A stretch of 64,000 nucleotides of DNA from Granulosicoccus sp. Its GTDB lineage: Bacteria; Pseudomonadota; Gammaproteobacteria; Granulosicoccales; Granulosicoccaceae. The stretch is from NCBI GenBank assembly GCA_023301725.1, contig JALZUD010000076.1, forward strand, positions 1-64,000. Reading direction: 5' to 3'. The notes beneath the pieces were generated by a model, which had not been told where the DNA came from, ran no database searches, and was given only the letters and a program-made list of their open reading frames with translations. The position numbers and the translations under genes were made by a program. This document shows, piece by piece, positions 1-7,469 of the stretch (position 1 is its first letter; the number at the start of each line of letters is the position of its first letter).

Positions 1-1045
1 CTTCACTACCCGCTTCACTTTCAATTAATGATGCTATTCGCCGCCGATAAACCATTGGGCCCTTATCAATAGCCAAACGAATGGGCTTGCGCACTTGAGG
101 TTTTTTCTCGGCTTCATCAATGGCTTGAAGGATCTCTTTATCCTCGTTAAAAGCGATACGAAACATGGCGTCCATCTGCTCCGATGCCTGCTCGTCATTA
201 ATCGCTGCATTTCGCAGATGCATCCACCGATCAATCGTGTAATGCTCATTAACCGGCGTGAGAAAATGCAGCGCGAATATTCGAACGCCTTTATCACGCT
301 CTGATTCTTCAAGCTCGGCATCTACCGACGCACTACCAAAATCTATCACTGCGGTACAGGGCATGTGCAAGTAGTAGTAATGCCAACGATCGACATTTCC
401 TTCAAACCCACCAAATTTCTGGAAAAAACCAATGGGCGGTGCATCACGAATCCAGCGCCAAGCTACCAGCACATCGCTATCGACATCAACATGCACGGGG
501 ACATCTTCACTGGCTGAATTACCCAAAGTGGTGGGATGTACAAAGCTGACATGTGCTGGATCAACCAGATTTTCAGCTACATTCAGATAATGAGATTGAA
601 GGTGTAGAGCATCACCTTGATGCGCATGCCACTGCTCACTGGCAAACTGCGGCAGATCAAAAATGGTTGCGGTGTCCGCTTTTTTGGGATCACCCATCCA
701 AATAAACACGATATCGTTCTTCTCATGTATAGGAAAGGCCCGTACGTAAGCAGTTGAGGGAATATTGTCCTGACCAGGAATTCGTACACATTGGCCACGC
801 TCGTTAAACGTCATACCGTGATAGCCGCATCGGATGTTGTCATCAACACGCTGGCCTTTAGACAATGGCAGCAGCCGGTGCGGACAGCGATCTTCCAGAA
901 CAGCAACAGAGCCATCAGCACAGCGGTAAGCAACCAATGCCTGCTCGAGGATAACAAGCGGTGTGAGCTCTTGGGTAAATTCAGACGACCAGCCGGCTAC
1001 GTACCAAGCATTGAAAACATAGGCATTCGTGTCACCGCTGAGCAT
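1..1045 (-). CDS. Rieske [2Fe-2S] ring-hydroxylating oxygenase, VanA-like, 3' end cut by window
   Basis: Reading the minus strand from the ATG at 1045 gives 348 open codons that run off the left edge without a stop. The Rieske cluster ligands are visible as C54-P-H56 and C73-G-Y-H76. The mononuclear iron motif NLVDPAHVSFVH gives D162, H165 and H170. This is the layout of vanillate O-demethylase oxygenase-type enzymes (about 350 residues), so only a few residues are missing. Such enzymes O-demethylate or hydroxylate aromatic acids using a separate reductase, which is not in the window. A GAGGAG ribosome-binding site lies about 10 bases before the ATG. It is divergent from the MarR gene, which probably controls it. 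The substrate cannot be told; a link to the heterocycle cluster at 1.8-11 kb is only positional. Confidence 0.85.
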   Translation of the reverse strand, partial: MLSGDTNAYVFNAWYVAGWSSEFTQELTPLVILEQALVAYRCADGSVAVLEDRCPHRLLPLSKGQRVDDNIRCGYHGMTFNERGQCVRIPGQDNIPSTAYVRAFPIHEKNDIVFIWMGDPKKADTATIFDLPQFASEQWHAHQGDALHLQSHYLNVAENLVDPAHVSFVHPTTLGNSASEDVPVHVDVDSDVLVAWRWIRDAPPIGFFQKFGGFEGNVDRWHYYYLHMPCTAVIDFGSASVDAELEESERDKGVRIFALHFLTPVNEHYTIDRWMHLRNAAINDEQASEQMDAMFRIAFNEDKEILQAIDEAEKKPQVRKPIRLAIDKGPMVYRRRIASLIESEAGSE

Positions 1046-1082
1046 ACCGACCGTACTCCTCTTTTGAGTTTGTCAATTAGTA

Positions 1083-1119
1083 TTTGTTCATAAATGGTAC
1101 TGTTTGTACACGAACAAAC
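1083..1119. promoter_or_regulatory. Inverted repeats in the Rieske/MarR divergent promoter
   Basis: TTTGTTC (1083-1089) and GAACAAA (1112-1118) form an inverted repeat, and inside it GTTTGT (1102-1107) mirrors ACAAAC (1114-1119). The nested palindromes lie between the divergent starts at 1045 and 1191, where a MarR dimer would bind to control both genes. A TATACT -10-like hexamer follows near 1135 on the plus strand, without a clear -35. Operator function is inferred. Confidence 0.5.
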
Positions 1120-1190
1120 TGTTGCACGATTATTTATACTGAATTACCGCAAAAGGTCAAGCTTGTATCTGAATTACGGAGATTATTCTT

Positions 1191-1646
1191 ATGCATAAAG
1201 TTGGAAAAAAAATAGGCGAGACACCTGAAGTGTTTGACAATTACGCACTGTCAGAGCAGATCGGCTACCTACTTCGTTTAGCAAACCAGCGCCATCTGGA
1301 CATTTTCCAACGGCATATGCTTGATCTGACACCAACCCAGTTCTCTTTGCTGGTAAAGCTGCAAGAGCTTGGAGGCGCCTCACAAAACGAACTGGGACGT
1401 CATATTGGCATCGATGCAGCGACAACCAATGGAGTAGTAGATCGTCTGGTAAAAAAACGCTTTGTACAGTCAAAAGCGGACCCAGCTGACAAACGCAGAT
1501 TGAAGATTACATTAACAGCTGCTGGATTGAGCAAACTGACTAGCGCTATCCCTTTGGCTCAAACCATCACACAAAAAACGCTAGAGGGTTTAAACGTGCG
1601 AGAAACAGAGCGACTTCTCCAGCTGTTAAAGAAAATACACAACTAA
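1191..1646 (+). CDS. MarR-family transcriptional regulator
   Basis: This 151-residue protein has the length and layout of MarR regulators. An N-terminal dimerisation helix precedes a winged helix-turn-helix around residues 45-95 (TPTQFSLLVKLQELGG, then SQNELGRHIGIDAATTNGVV), with the wing signature DPADKRRLKITLT. MarR proteins are dimeric DNA-binding repressors often released by aromatic or phenolic ligands. The ATG has no strong Shine-Dalgarno. The gene is divergent from the Rieske oxygenase across a 145-base gap holding palindromic sites, and 133 bases upstream of the enamidase, so it may control either or both. The ligand is unknown. Confidence 0.9.
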   Translation: MHKVGKKIGETPEVFDNYALSEQIGYLLRLANQRHLDIFQRHMLDLTPTQFSLLVKLQELGGASQNELGRHIGIDAATTNGVVDRLVKKRFVQSKADPADKRRLKITLTAAGLSKLTSAIPLAQTITQKTLEGLNVRETERLLQLLKKIHN

Positions 1647-1779
1647 GACAAATCACTCAACTTTGCAATAATTTTTCTGTGGTGTACAGCCTCTTGCACT
1701 TATCTCGTAATTTGTAGCACTATTGATTATTCATTATCTATTTTCTCCATCACCCATCCACTAATGTGACTCATCAAAA

Positions 1780-2958
1780 ATGACTGAAAACACTGCAGCA
1801 AAGCTGGTAATCCGTCATATAGGACGCATCCTGTCTGGCAAACTTGAAGCCCCGCTGATCGATGGTGATTGCGTCATTGCTATCAATGGTTCAATCACAA
1901 ACATCGGATTCGAAAAAGATCTCGACACCGATAATGCAGATGTGATTATCGATGCAGCTGACACGTGGCTAGCACCCGGGCTTATCGATAGCCATGTTCA
2001 CCCGGTCATTGGCGATTACACGCCTCGTCAGCAGCAGATTCACTGGATAGACTCTTGCCTGCATGGTGGCGTCACTACCATGATCTCCGCCGGTGAGGTG
2101 CACCTACCAGGCAGACCAAAAGATATCGTTGGCTTGAAAGCCATGGCCATTGCATCACAACGTTGGTATGAAAATTTTCGGCCCTCAGGCGTAAAGATGC
2201 ATGCAGGAGCGCCAATACTCGAAGAAGGTATGGAAGAGCACGACTTCAAGGAGTTGTCTGAAGCAGGTGTAAAACTTCTGGGTGAGGTTGGCTTGGGTAC
2301 CGTTAAGGCCGGTGAGACCGCAGCCCAAATGGTCAAGTGGGCGCGCAAGTACGGTATGCAGTCCACTATTCATACAGGCGGCCCCTCAATTCCAGGTTCT
2401 GGCCTGATAGACAAAGATATTGTCCTAGAAGCGGACGCTGACATTATTGGACACATAAACGGCGGCCATACCGCTTTACCTGATGACCAGATTATTTGTC
2501 TTTGCGAGGGCTGCAAACGCGGCATCGAGATAGTTCACAACGGCAATGAGCGCGCCGGCTTGCTGGCTATGCGCACCGCCTTTGAAATTAAAGAATCAGA
2601 ACGAATCATTCTTGGCACCGACTCACCAGCGGGTTCAGGCGTACAGCCGTTAGGAATTCTGCGCATGATTGCTATGTTATCCAGCTTAGGCAACGTACCA
2701 GCTGAAATTGCATTCTGCTTTGCCACAGGCAATACTGCACGTATGCGCGAACTGGACACAGGCATTATTGAAGAGGGAATGTCTGCCGACTTTATTATTC
2801 TTGATCAGGCACAGCACTCGCCAGGTAAGGATATGCTGGAGAGCATTCAACAGGGCAACTTACCCGGAATTGGCATGACCATTATCGATGGCAAAGTGAC
2901 CTCTACGCGAAGCCGAAATACACCCCCTGCTGCGCGGTTGCCGATCGTGGTGTCTTAG
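1780..2958 (+). CDS. ena: Enamidase-like amidohydrolase (6-oxo-1,4,5,6-tetrahydronicotinate hydrolase)
   Basis: This 392-residue amidohydrolase has the binuclear metal site of the superfamily. H72 and H74 lie in DSHVHP, E169 in LLGEVGLG takes the bridging role, H198 is in IHTGG, H225 and H230 are in GHINGGH, and D281 is in LGTDSPAG. Length and motifs resemble enamidase of the Eubacterium barkeri nicotinate pathway, a metal-dependent enzyme that opens 1,4,5,6-tetrahydro-6-oxonicotinate to 2-formylglutarate and ammonia. The next gene (37 bases on) is the matching 2-formylglutarate reductase type and the convergent operon has 6-hydroxynicotinate reductase, which supports the assignment. The exact substrate is inferred; a dihydropyrimidinase-like or other cyclic amidase is the alternative. 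Confidence 0.82.
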   Translation: MTENTAAKLVIRHIGRILSGKLEAPLIDGDCVIAINGSITNIGFEKDLDTDNADVIIDAADTWLAPGLIDSHVHPVIGDYTPRQQQIHWIDSCLHGGVTTMISAGEVHLPGRPKDIVGLKAMAIASQRWYENFRPSGVKMHAGAPILEEGMEEHDFKELSEAGVKLLGEVGLGTVKAGETAAQMVKWARKYGMQSTIHTGGPSIPGSGLIDKDIVLEADADIIGHINGGHTALPDDQIICLCEGCKRGIEIVHNGNERAGLLAMRTAFEIKESERIILGTDSPAGSGVQPLGILRMIAMLSSLGNVPAEIAFCFATGNTARMRELDTGIIEEGMSADFIILDQAQHSPGKDMLESIQQGNLPGIGMTIIDGKVTSTRSRNTPPAARLPIVVS

Positions 2959-2994
2959 CGGTAAATTTTCTTAACTAAAGTTAAAGAGTTATAC

Positions 2995-3864
2995 ATGAGC
3001 AAAAAAGAACGTGTTGGTTTTATAGGGCTAGGCGCTATGGGTGTGGGCATGGCGGCCAATGTGGCAAAGGCAGGTTACCCGCTGAGTATCATGGGCCATT
3101 CTCGCCGTGAGCCTGTTGAGCGCTTAGTAGCGATCGGGGCCACTGAGTTCAAAAGTGCAGCTGACATGCGAGGCCACGTGGATGTTGTCATCCTGTGTGT
3201 CACAACTTCAGATGTTGTTGAAAATATTGTTCATGGATTGCTTAGTGTCGATGGCGACCCTTTTCTACTCATAGATTGTGGAACATCCAAGCCTGAATCT
3301 ACACTTGCACTAGGCAAAGCCCTTGAAGCAAAAGGTTGCTCCATGATGGATGTGCCACTCGGGCGCTCCGCAGCTGCTGCAGAGGCAGGCACGTTGAATA
3401 TGATGGCAGGCGGCAGTGAAGCTGATTTCGAGCGAGCCACGCCTTTACTGGAAACCATGTCAGAGAATCTGTTTCACGTCGGCGGGCTTGGCATTGGCCA
3501 TCGCATCAAGCTAATTAACAATGGTTATTCAATGGCTGTTGCTTGCTTGACTGCCGAGGCCATGGCTGTGGCTCGCGCTGGTGGCGTTGACATTGGGCGC
3601 GTTAATGATGTCATGGCCGCTGGCCCTAACCGCAGTGATTTCTTTGGCTGGATGATGGAAGCGGCAATTTCAGGTGATGAGTCAAAGCTTGAATTCGCTT
3701 TAAAAAATGGCTACAAGGATATGGGTTACTTTAACTCAATGGCAGAGGCTGTGGGCGTTGATGCAACCATACCGGCTGCCGCTGAGAAGCGCCTCAAAGC
3801 GGCTGTTGACGATGGGCACGGTGAGTCAACCATACCCGCATTGATGCGCTTGATTCAGAGTTAA
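2995..3864 (+). CDS. hgd: HIBADH-family dehydrogenase, probable 2-(hydroxymethyl)glutarate dehydrogenase
   Basis: This 289-residue protein belongs to the 3-hydroxyisobutyrate/6-phosphogluconate dehydrogenase family. The N-terminal Rossmann fold has GFIGLGAMGVGMA near residues 8-20. A variant substrate signature, DVPLGRSAAAAEAGTL, stands where DAPVSGG is usual, and KLINNGY carries the catalytic Lys and the conserved Asn residues. In nicotinate fermentation an enzyme of this family reduces 2-formylglutarate to 2-(hydroxymethyl)glutarate with NADH, and the gene directly follows the enamidase that makes that aldehyde. The family assignment is firm; the substrate comes from context. A tartronate-semialdehyde or hydroxyisobutyrate role is possible. 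Confidence 0.82.
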   Translation: MSKKERVGFIGLGAMGVGMAANVAKAGYPLSIMGHSRREPVERLVAIGATEFKSAADMRGHVDVVILCVTTSDVVENIVHGLLSVDGDPFLLIDCGTSKPESTLALGKALEAKGCSMMDVPLGRSAAAAEAGTLNMMAGGSEADFERATPLLETMSENLFHVGGLGIGHRIKLINNGYSMAVACLTAEAMAVARAGGVDIGRVNDVMAAGPNRSDFFGWMMEAAISGDESKLEFALKNGYKDMGYFNSMAEAVGVDATIPAAAEKRLKAAVDDGHGESTIPALMRLIQS

Positions 3865-3922
3865 TACATAGGTCGGGGTTGCATTAAATACAGCCGTGCG
3901 TTTAAAGCAGCCCCTACTATTT

Positions 3923-4510
3923 TTACTTCAGACCGTCTTTGCCTTCAGCATCGCTTGCCTCAAGCCCACCCACGCGCGGCAAGGGCCGGCCACTGTCAGT
4001 GACGGCTACAGCCACCATGATCTCATTGGCACGAGGTGCATCGTTAATACGCACTTCCATACCATCAAAGTGTGAACGAACATACGCGGCATCCTTATGG
4101 CCTAAGGGCACATCAAGCGCTTGCCCCATTGAGCCCATTTTTTTACTTGATGCCACCAACGCAGCACCTTTCTCAACAGCTACACGTAAGGGCTTACCTA
4201 AACGCGGGTGCAAGATAGCTGCAGCATGCTCCAGCTCCCCGTTCTCACCCACCATGGCAGATTTTCCATAGCTCTGTGCTTGGGCAGGCTCTATGCCCAA
4301 TGCTTCAACACACTTGGTACCTAACAAACCACCCAGCTCTTCGCCAATCACCATCAGCGCTTCAAGATCCTCGTGATACTCGCCTGCAAACGGGTTTTCA
4401 ATGACGGCAACACTTACCGCACGACGCGTAGGCGGATTAATTGCCTGCCCCATTTCCAGATATGTGCAGTCAACACTGGTTACAATTTTTCTGATTTTTG
4501 CAGTATTCAT
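3923..4510 (-). CDS. PF06684/DUF1185 'amino acid synthesis' family protein, copy 2
   Basis: This 195-residue protein is a clear paralogue of the gene just upstream. Both share an N-terminal strand with a conserved Y/FxE or FxEGG segment, NPFAGEY or NPYAGRY, SYGKSAMVGENGELEHAA or GYGKGSIVGEAGELEHGA, KKMGSMGQALDVPLGHKDA or KKVGGPGTLLDVPVTHSNA, and NDAPRANEM/I. Members of PF06684 adopt a variant of the Bacillus chorismate mutase fold, and their reaction is unknown. The start codon overlaps the stop of copy 1 (ATGA), so the two are translationally coupled and may form a hetero-oligomer. It is the last gene of the minus-strand heterocycle operon and converges with hgd. Confidence 0.88.
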   Translation of the reverse strand: MNTAKIRKIVTSVDCTYLEMGQAINPPTRRAVSVAVIENPFAGEYHEDLEALMVIGEELGGLLGTKCVEALGIEPAQAQSYGKSAMVGENGELEHAAAILHPRLGKPLRVAVEKGAALVASSKKMGSMGQALDVPLGHKDAAYVRSHFDGMEVRINDAPRANEIMVAVAVTDSGRPLPRVGGLEASDAEGKDGLK

Positions 4511-5091
4511 TTTAATCCATCCTCACCTTTAATATCAGCAGCGGCAAGCCCACCCGCTCGATTATGAATGCGTGCACCCGTTGTCATAACCAGTATCACC
4601 ACCATCTCGTTAGCTCGTGGCGCATCATTCAATCCTACCTCTATCGCATCAAAATGCGAACGCACATAAGAGGCGTTTGAATGTGTTACCGGGACATCAA
4701 GCAAGGTACCCGGCCCACCCACTTTCTTGGTTGAAGGCACGATTGCTTTTGATGCGGGCAATTGATCACGCATGGAGTATCCACCGGGGGCATGCCACAA
4801 AGCACCATGCTCAAGCTCACCAGCCTCACCCACTATTGACCCTTTACCGTAGCCTTCCACCACGGAAGGATCACCACCCAATGCTTGCAATAGGTCTTTA
4901 GCCATTTGCAAACCTAACGGTCGCAAATCATCAATAAATTCCATAATATTTTCCACATAGCGACCAGCGTACGGGTTAACGATAACCGACGATATCGCCC
5001 CGCGTCTTAATGGCACTTTGCCGGGTGGGCCACCCTCATGGAAAATTTCGTCGATAGTCACGACAGACTTGCGGACAATCACTTCAGACAT
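4507..5091 (-). CDS. PF06684/DUF1185 'amino acid synthesis' family protein, copy 1
   Basis: This is the paralogue of the downstream gene, sharing the motif series NPYAGRY, GYGKGSIVGEAGELEHGA, DVPVTHSNASYVRSHFD and NDAPRANEM. I place the start at the ATG at 5091 because AGGAG lies six bases upstream; an in-frame GTG at 5106 is less likely. That gives 194 residues. The start overlaps the end of the UPF0280 gene by a few bases, so it sits in the tightly packed operon with hydroxylase and 6-hydroxynicotinate reductase genes. The function is unknown. The conserved GKxxxVGExGELEHxA segment, with its Lys, Glu and His residues, is the obvious candidate active site. Confidence 0.88.
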   Translation of the reverse strand: MSEVIVRKSVVTIDEIFHEGGPPGKVPLRRGAISSVIVNPYAGRYVENIMEFIDDLRPLGLQMAKDLLQALGGDPSVVEGYGKGSIVGEAGELEHGALWHAPGGYSMRDQLPASKAIVPSTKKVGGPGTLLDVPVTHSNASYVRSHFDAIEVGLNDAPRANEMVVILVMTTGARIHNRAGGLAAADIKGEDGLK

Positions 5092-5992
5092 GCATTGCTC
5101 CTGCACATAGTTTGTTGGTTTTTTGATCGCATACGATGTTGGTGCCAGCTAGAGAAATATAAGCGGCTGATATCGCCTGCCTTGACAGCAACTCGTAAGC
5201 TTTACTGCGACCACGTTGCAATGCTAACTCAATCTCAGCCGTGGTTAGCGCATCCACAGCTACCGTCACCAGGCGTGAACCCAGATCGGAGTCAGGTGAA
5301 AGCTCTACGGCGGGCACTCGATGTACCCCACGAGAACCTGGGACATCCACTGCATTAGCAATGACTGTGGCCGCAGCATCAGCATCAGCCGCACAACTGG
5401 CAAGCACCGTCACTGCATCAGCAATGCCCAATGAGTGACTCCTGCCACGCCACCCACTCGTGGCAATGCCACGAACCAAGTGTTTAGCTTCCAGAGTCAG
5501 GTTGGCGGCAATGGTCCCTGTTTCAACGTTGTCGCAAATACCTACCGTAAAGGTTTGGTCGGCAGCTATCCATAGGGCTATATCACCTCCGTTATTCACG
5601 TATACCCGATCTAGAGCGGGTGCTTTTAGCATAGCGTCAAGGATATGATCTGCTACCGAGCCTGCAACCGCAATCATGGGAGTGACTGTATCCAGATCCG
5701 TACATTGGCTGGCCGCACAAACCATACGCTTGGCAACCGAGCACAAAGGCTCTGTTGATGCCGAAGGCAGAACTTGTTTAAGAGACACCAACTCGGCAAC
5801 CAGGTCATCAAGCACGGTTTTAAACGCTCCATGCGCATACTGATAGGCGCGGGCAACTGATCGCCGCTCACCTTCCGCGCTAATGATGAGATCGATGGGG
5901 CCATGCTGAAGATGCAATCGCTGACCACCTTCCAGCCATCGATACTGTGCGCCGCTATTGATGAGAAGTATCCGGCATCGGCCAGTCAACAT
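5084..5992 (-). CDS. UPF0280 family protein, ApbE-related (candidate FMN transferase)
   Basis: About 302 residues. It has typical UPF0280 segments: LHLQHGPIDLIISAEGE near the N-terminus, MIAVAGSVADHILDAM, VYVNNGGDIALWIA, TSGWRGRSHSLGIADAVTVLA and DADAAATVIANAVD. The family is structurally related to ApbE, the FAD:protein FMN transferase, and the NNGGD and DAVTVLA-DADAAAT blocks correspond to ApbE nucleotide and metal-binding segments. I use the ATG at 5992; an in-frame TTG at 6007 also exists, and neither has a good ribosome-binding site. The start lies inside the end of hnr, so translation is probably coupled. Since Hnr of E. barkeri carries covalent flavin, this protein may attach it; that role is inferred. 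Confidence 0.82.
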   Translation of the reverse strand: MLTGRCRILLINSGAQYRWLEGGQRLHLQHGPIDLIISAEGERRSVARAYQYAHGAFKTVLDDLVAELVSLKQVLPSASTEPLCSVAKRMVCAASQCTDLDTVTPMIAVAGSVADHILDAMLKAPALDRVYVNNGGDIALWIAADQTFTVGICDNVETGTIAANLTLEAKHLVRGIATSGWRGRSHSLGIADAVTVLASCAADADAAATVIANAVDVPGSRGVHRVPAVELSPDSDLGSRLVTVAVDALTTAEIELALQRGRSKAYELLSRQAISAAYISLAGTNIVCDQKTNKLCAGAMHV

Positions 5993-7469
5993 CGGGATGC
6001 GCAACAACCGAGCGTTGTCCAGTCAATATATGATCGTTCTGCTTACCAGTGGCACCAGCCAATGCATCGCTTAGCGGCATGATATGCCCCATGTGACCAC
6101 CCATTGCTTCATAGTCTTTTTCACGCATTGTGAATTCGATAGGTGCAACCAGTGCCGGGGTGGGCACATAGCCAAATGCATTACTGGGCATAAGCGTCAC
6201 ATCGCTCATCACTGTGATGCCCCCTCCAGGCCACGTATAAGTGGGTGCGCCACCGCAGGTCACCTGCGTCAGCGATTGTTTTACTGAGCGAGTCAACTGC
6301 ACAGGGTTAGTGGTTACACCTGCACGCAGGGAACCACCAGCACCCCCCATAAAGACGACACTGCACAATGCAGGCTCACAATTCTCTTCAATTAACTCGA
6401 TGCTGGGTTGAAGTCGTTCTGGCATAGGTAACTTCATTGGCACAAGCTCATCATTGAGTTCGTAGTACGCGAATTGTTCACCCGTTGTTGACACCATGAG
6501 CACTGATAGCCCTGGCTTGGCAATGTCAGATTTAAATTCACCCACGATACTCAAGGGGTCTGTCAGGTCAGTGCCACCCCAGCCAGTACCAGGATCGGCT
6601 ACTTGAAAGTACCGGCCAGGCGTGGATTTACGACCGTTAATGCGAATACCCGATTCGGGCCAACCGAGCACCTTGCCCGCTTGATGCTCTGACACGACGC
6701 CCGTGATGTGATCATCAACTACCACGACCTCATCCACAAGGCCTTGCCACTGCGATGCAAACATGCCCACCGTGGCCGAACCACAACCCACACGCATACG
6801 CTCCTCTTTCACGCCATCAATGACAGGCGCAGCTCCCGCTTGAACGATAACCGTAGAGCCCTCATCAATGCATAGCTCAACCGCTTCACCATTGCATAGC
6901 GACAACAAGGTTGCGCAGGTGATACGCCCTTCTTTTTTACTACCGCCCGTTAAGTGGTGCACCCCACCCAACGACAACATTTGCGAACCATACTCGCCCG
7001 TGGTCACATGACCTACCGCCTCGCCTGCTGCGCGCACTGTGCTGCATTCTGCGCCCAAATGCCTGTCAGTATCAATTTTCAACTTGGCGCCACAATAGCT
7101 GAAGATGCCTTCGGTAACCACTGTCACCATATCCACACCGTCAACAACACTGCCCACAATAAAGGGGGCAGGCTTGTAGTCTGGATAGGTGGTACCCGCA
7201 CCAATAGCGGTAACAAATGCGTCTTCAGCTTGCACGATCGTGCCATCCCAATCGCCACCTTTACTGTCGATAAAAGGTACAAGCTCCCCACCTTCCTCAA
7301 CTCGGCGCTGCAAAATGGTTAACGGGTCAAGGCGCACCAGCTGTCCCGCTTTGTTTGCATATCGATCGCAGGCGCCAGAGCGCCCATCGGCGATGTAACA
7401 CATCACTGGGCACGCATCACAACGAATTTTTACACGTTGTTCGCGTCGTGGTTTAACGGCATCGCTCAT
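5955..7469 (-). CDS. hnr: 6-hydroxynicotinate reductase (iron-sulfur flavoprotein)
   Basis: This 504-residue protein matches the 6-hydroxynicotinate reductase family. The N-terminal cysteine cluster is C17-x2-C20-x3-C24-x9-C34, followed by many further Cys residues (TCATLLSLC, VGCGSA, NCEPALC, TCGGAP). In E. barkeri this enzyme reduces 6-hydroxynicotinate to 1,4,5,6-tetrahydro-6-oxonicotinate and contains covalent flavin plus [2Fe-2S] and [4Fe-4S] clusters. Near the C-terminus DALAGAT (468-474) closely resembles the Dxx(S/T)GA(S/T) sites where ApbE attaches FMN to threonine, here T474. The ATG overlaps the stop of the hydroxylase gene (ATGA) and the 3' end overlaps UPF0280. It is cytoplasmic, with no signal peptide. 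The electron donor is unknown; no ferredoxin gene is adjacent. Confidence 0.85.
   Translation of the reverse strand: MSDAVKPRREQRVKIRCDACPVMCYIADGRSGACDRYANKAGQLVRLDPLTILQRRVEEGGELVPFIDSKGGDWDGTIVQAEDAFVTAIGAGTTYPDYKPAPFIVGSVVDGVDMVTVVTEGIFSYCGAKLKIDTDRHLGAECSTVRAAGEAVGHVTTGEYGSQMLSLGGVHHLTGGSKKEGRITCATLLSLCNGEAVELCIDEGSTVIVQAGAAPVIDGVKEERMRVGCGSATVGMFASQWQGLVDEVVVVDDHITGVVSEHQAGKVLGWPESGIRINGRKSTPGRYFQVADPGTGWGGTDLTDPLSIVGEFKSDIAKPGLSVLMVSTTGEQFAYYELNDELVPMKLPMPERLQPSIELIEENCEPALCSVVFMGGAGGSLRAGVTTNPVQLTRSVKQSLTQVTCGGAPTYTWPGGGITVMSDVTLMPSNAFGYVPTPALVAPIEFTMREKDYEAMGGHMGHIMPLSDALAGATGKQNDHILTGQRSVVAHPDVDWPMPDTSHQ

Noticed and set aside
1-1045. Treating the left-edge Rieske enzyme as a confirmed part of the nicotinate pathway
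   Set aside because: The known reductive route needs no Rieske oxygenase. Proximity and a shared regulator region are the only links.
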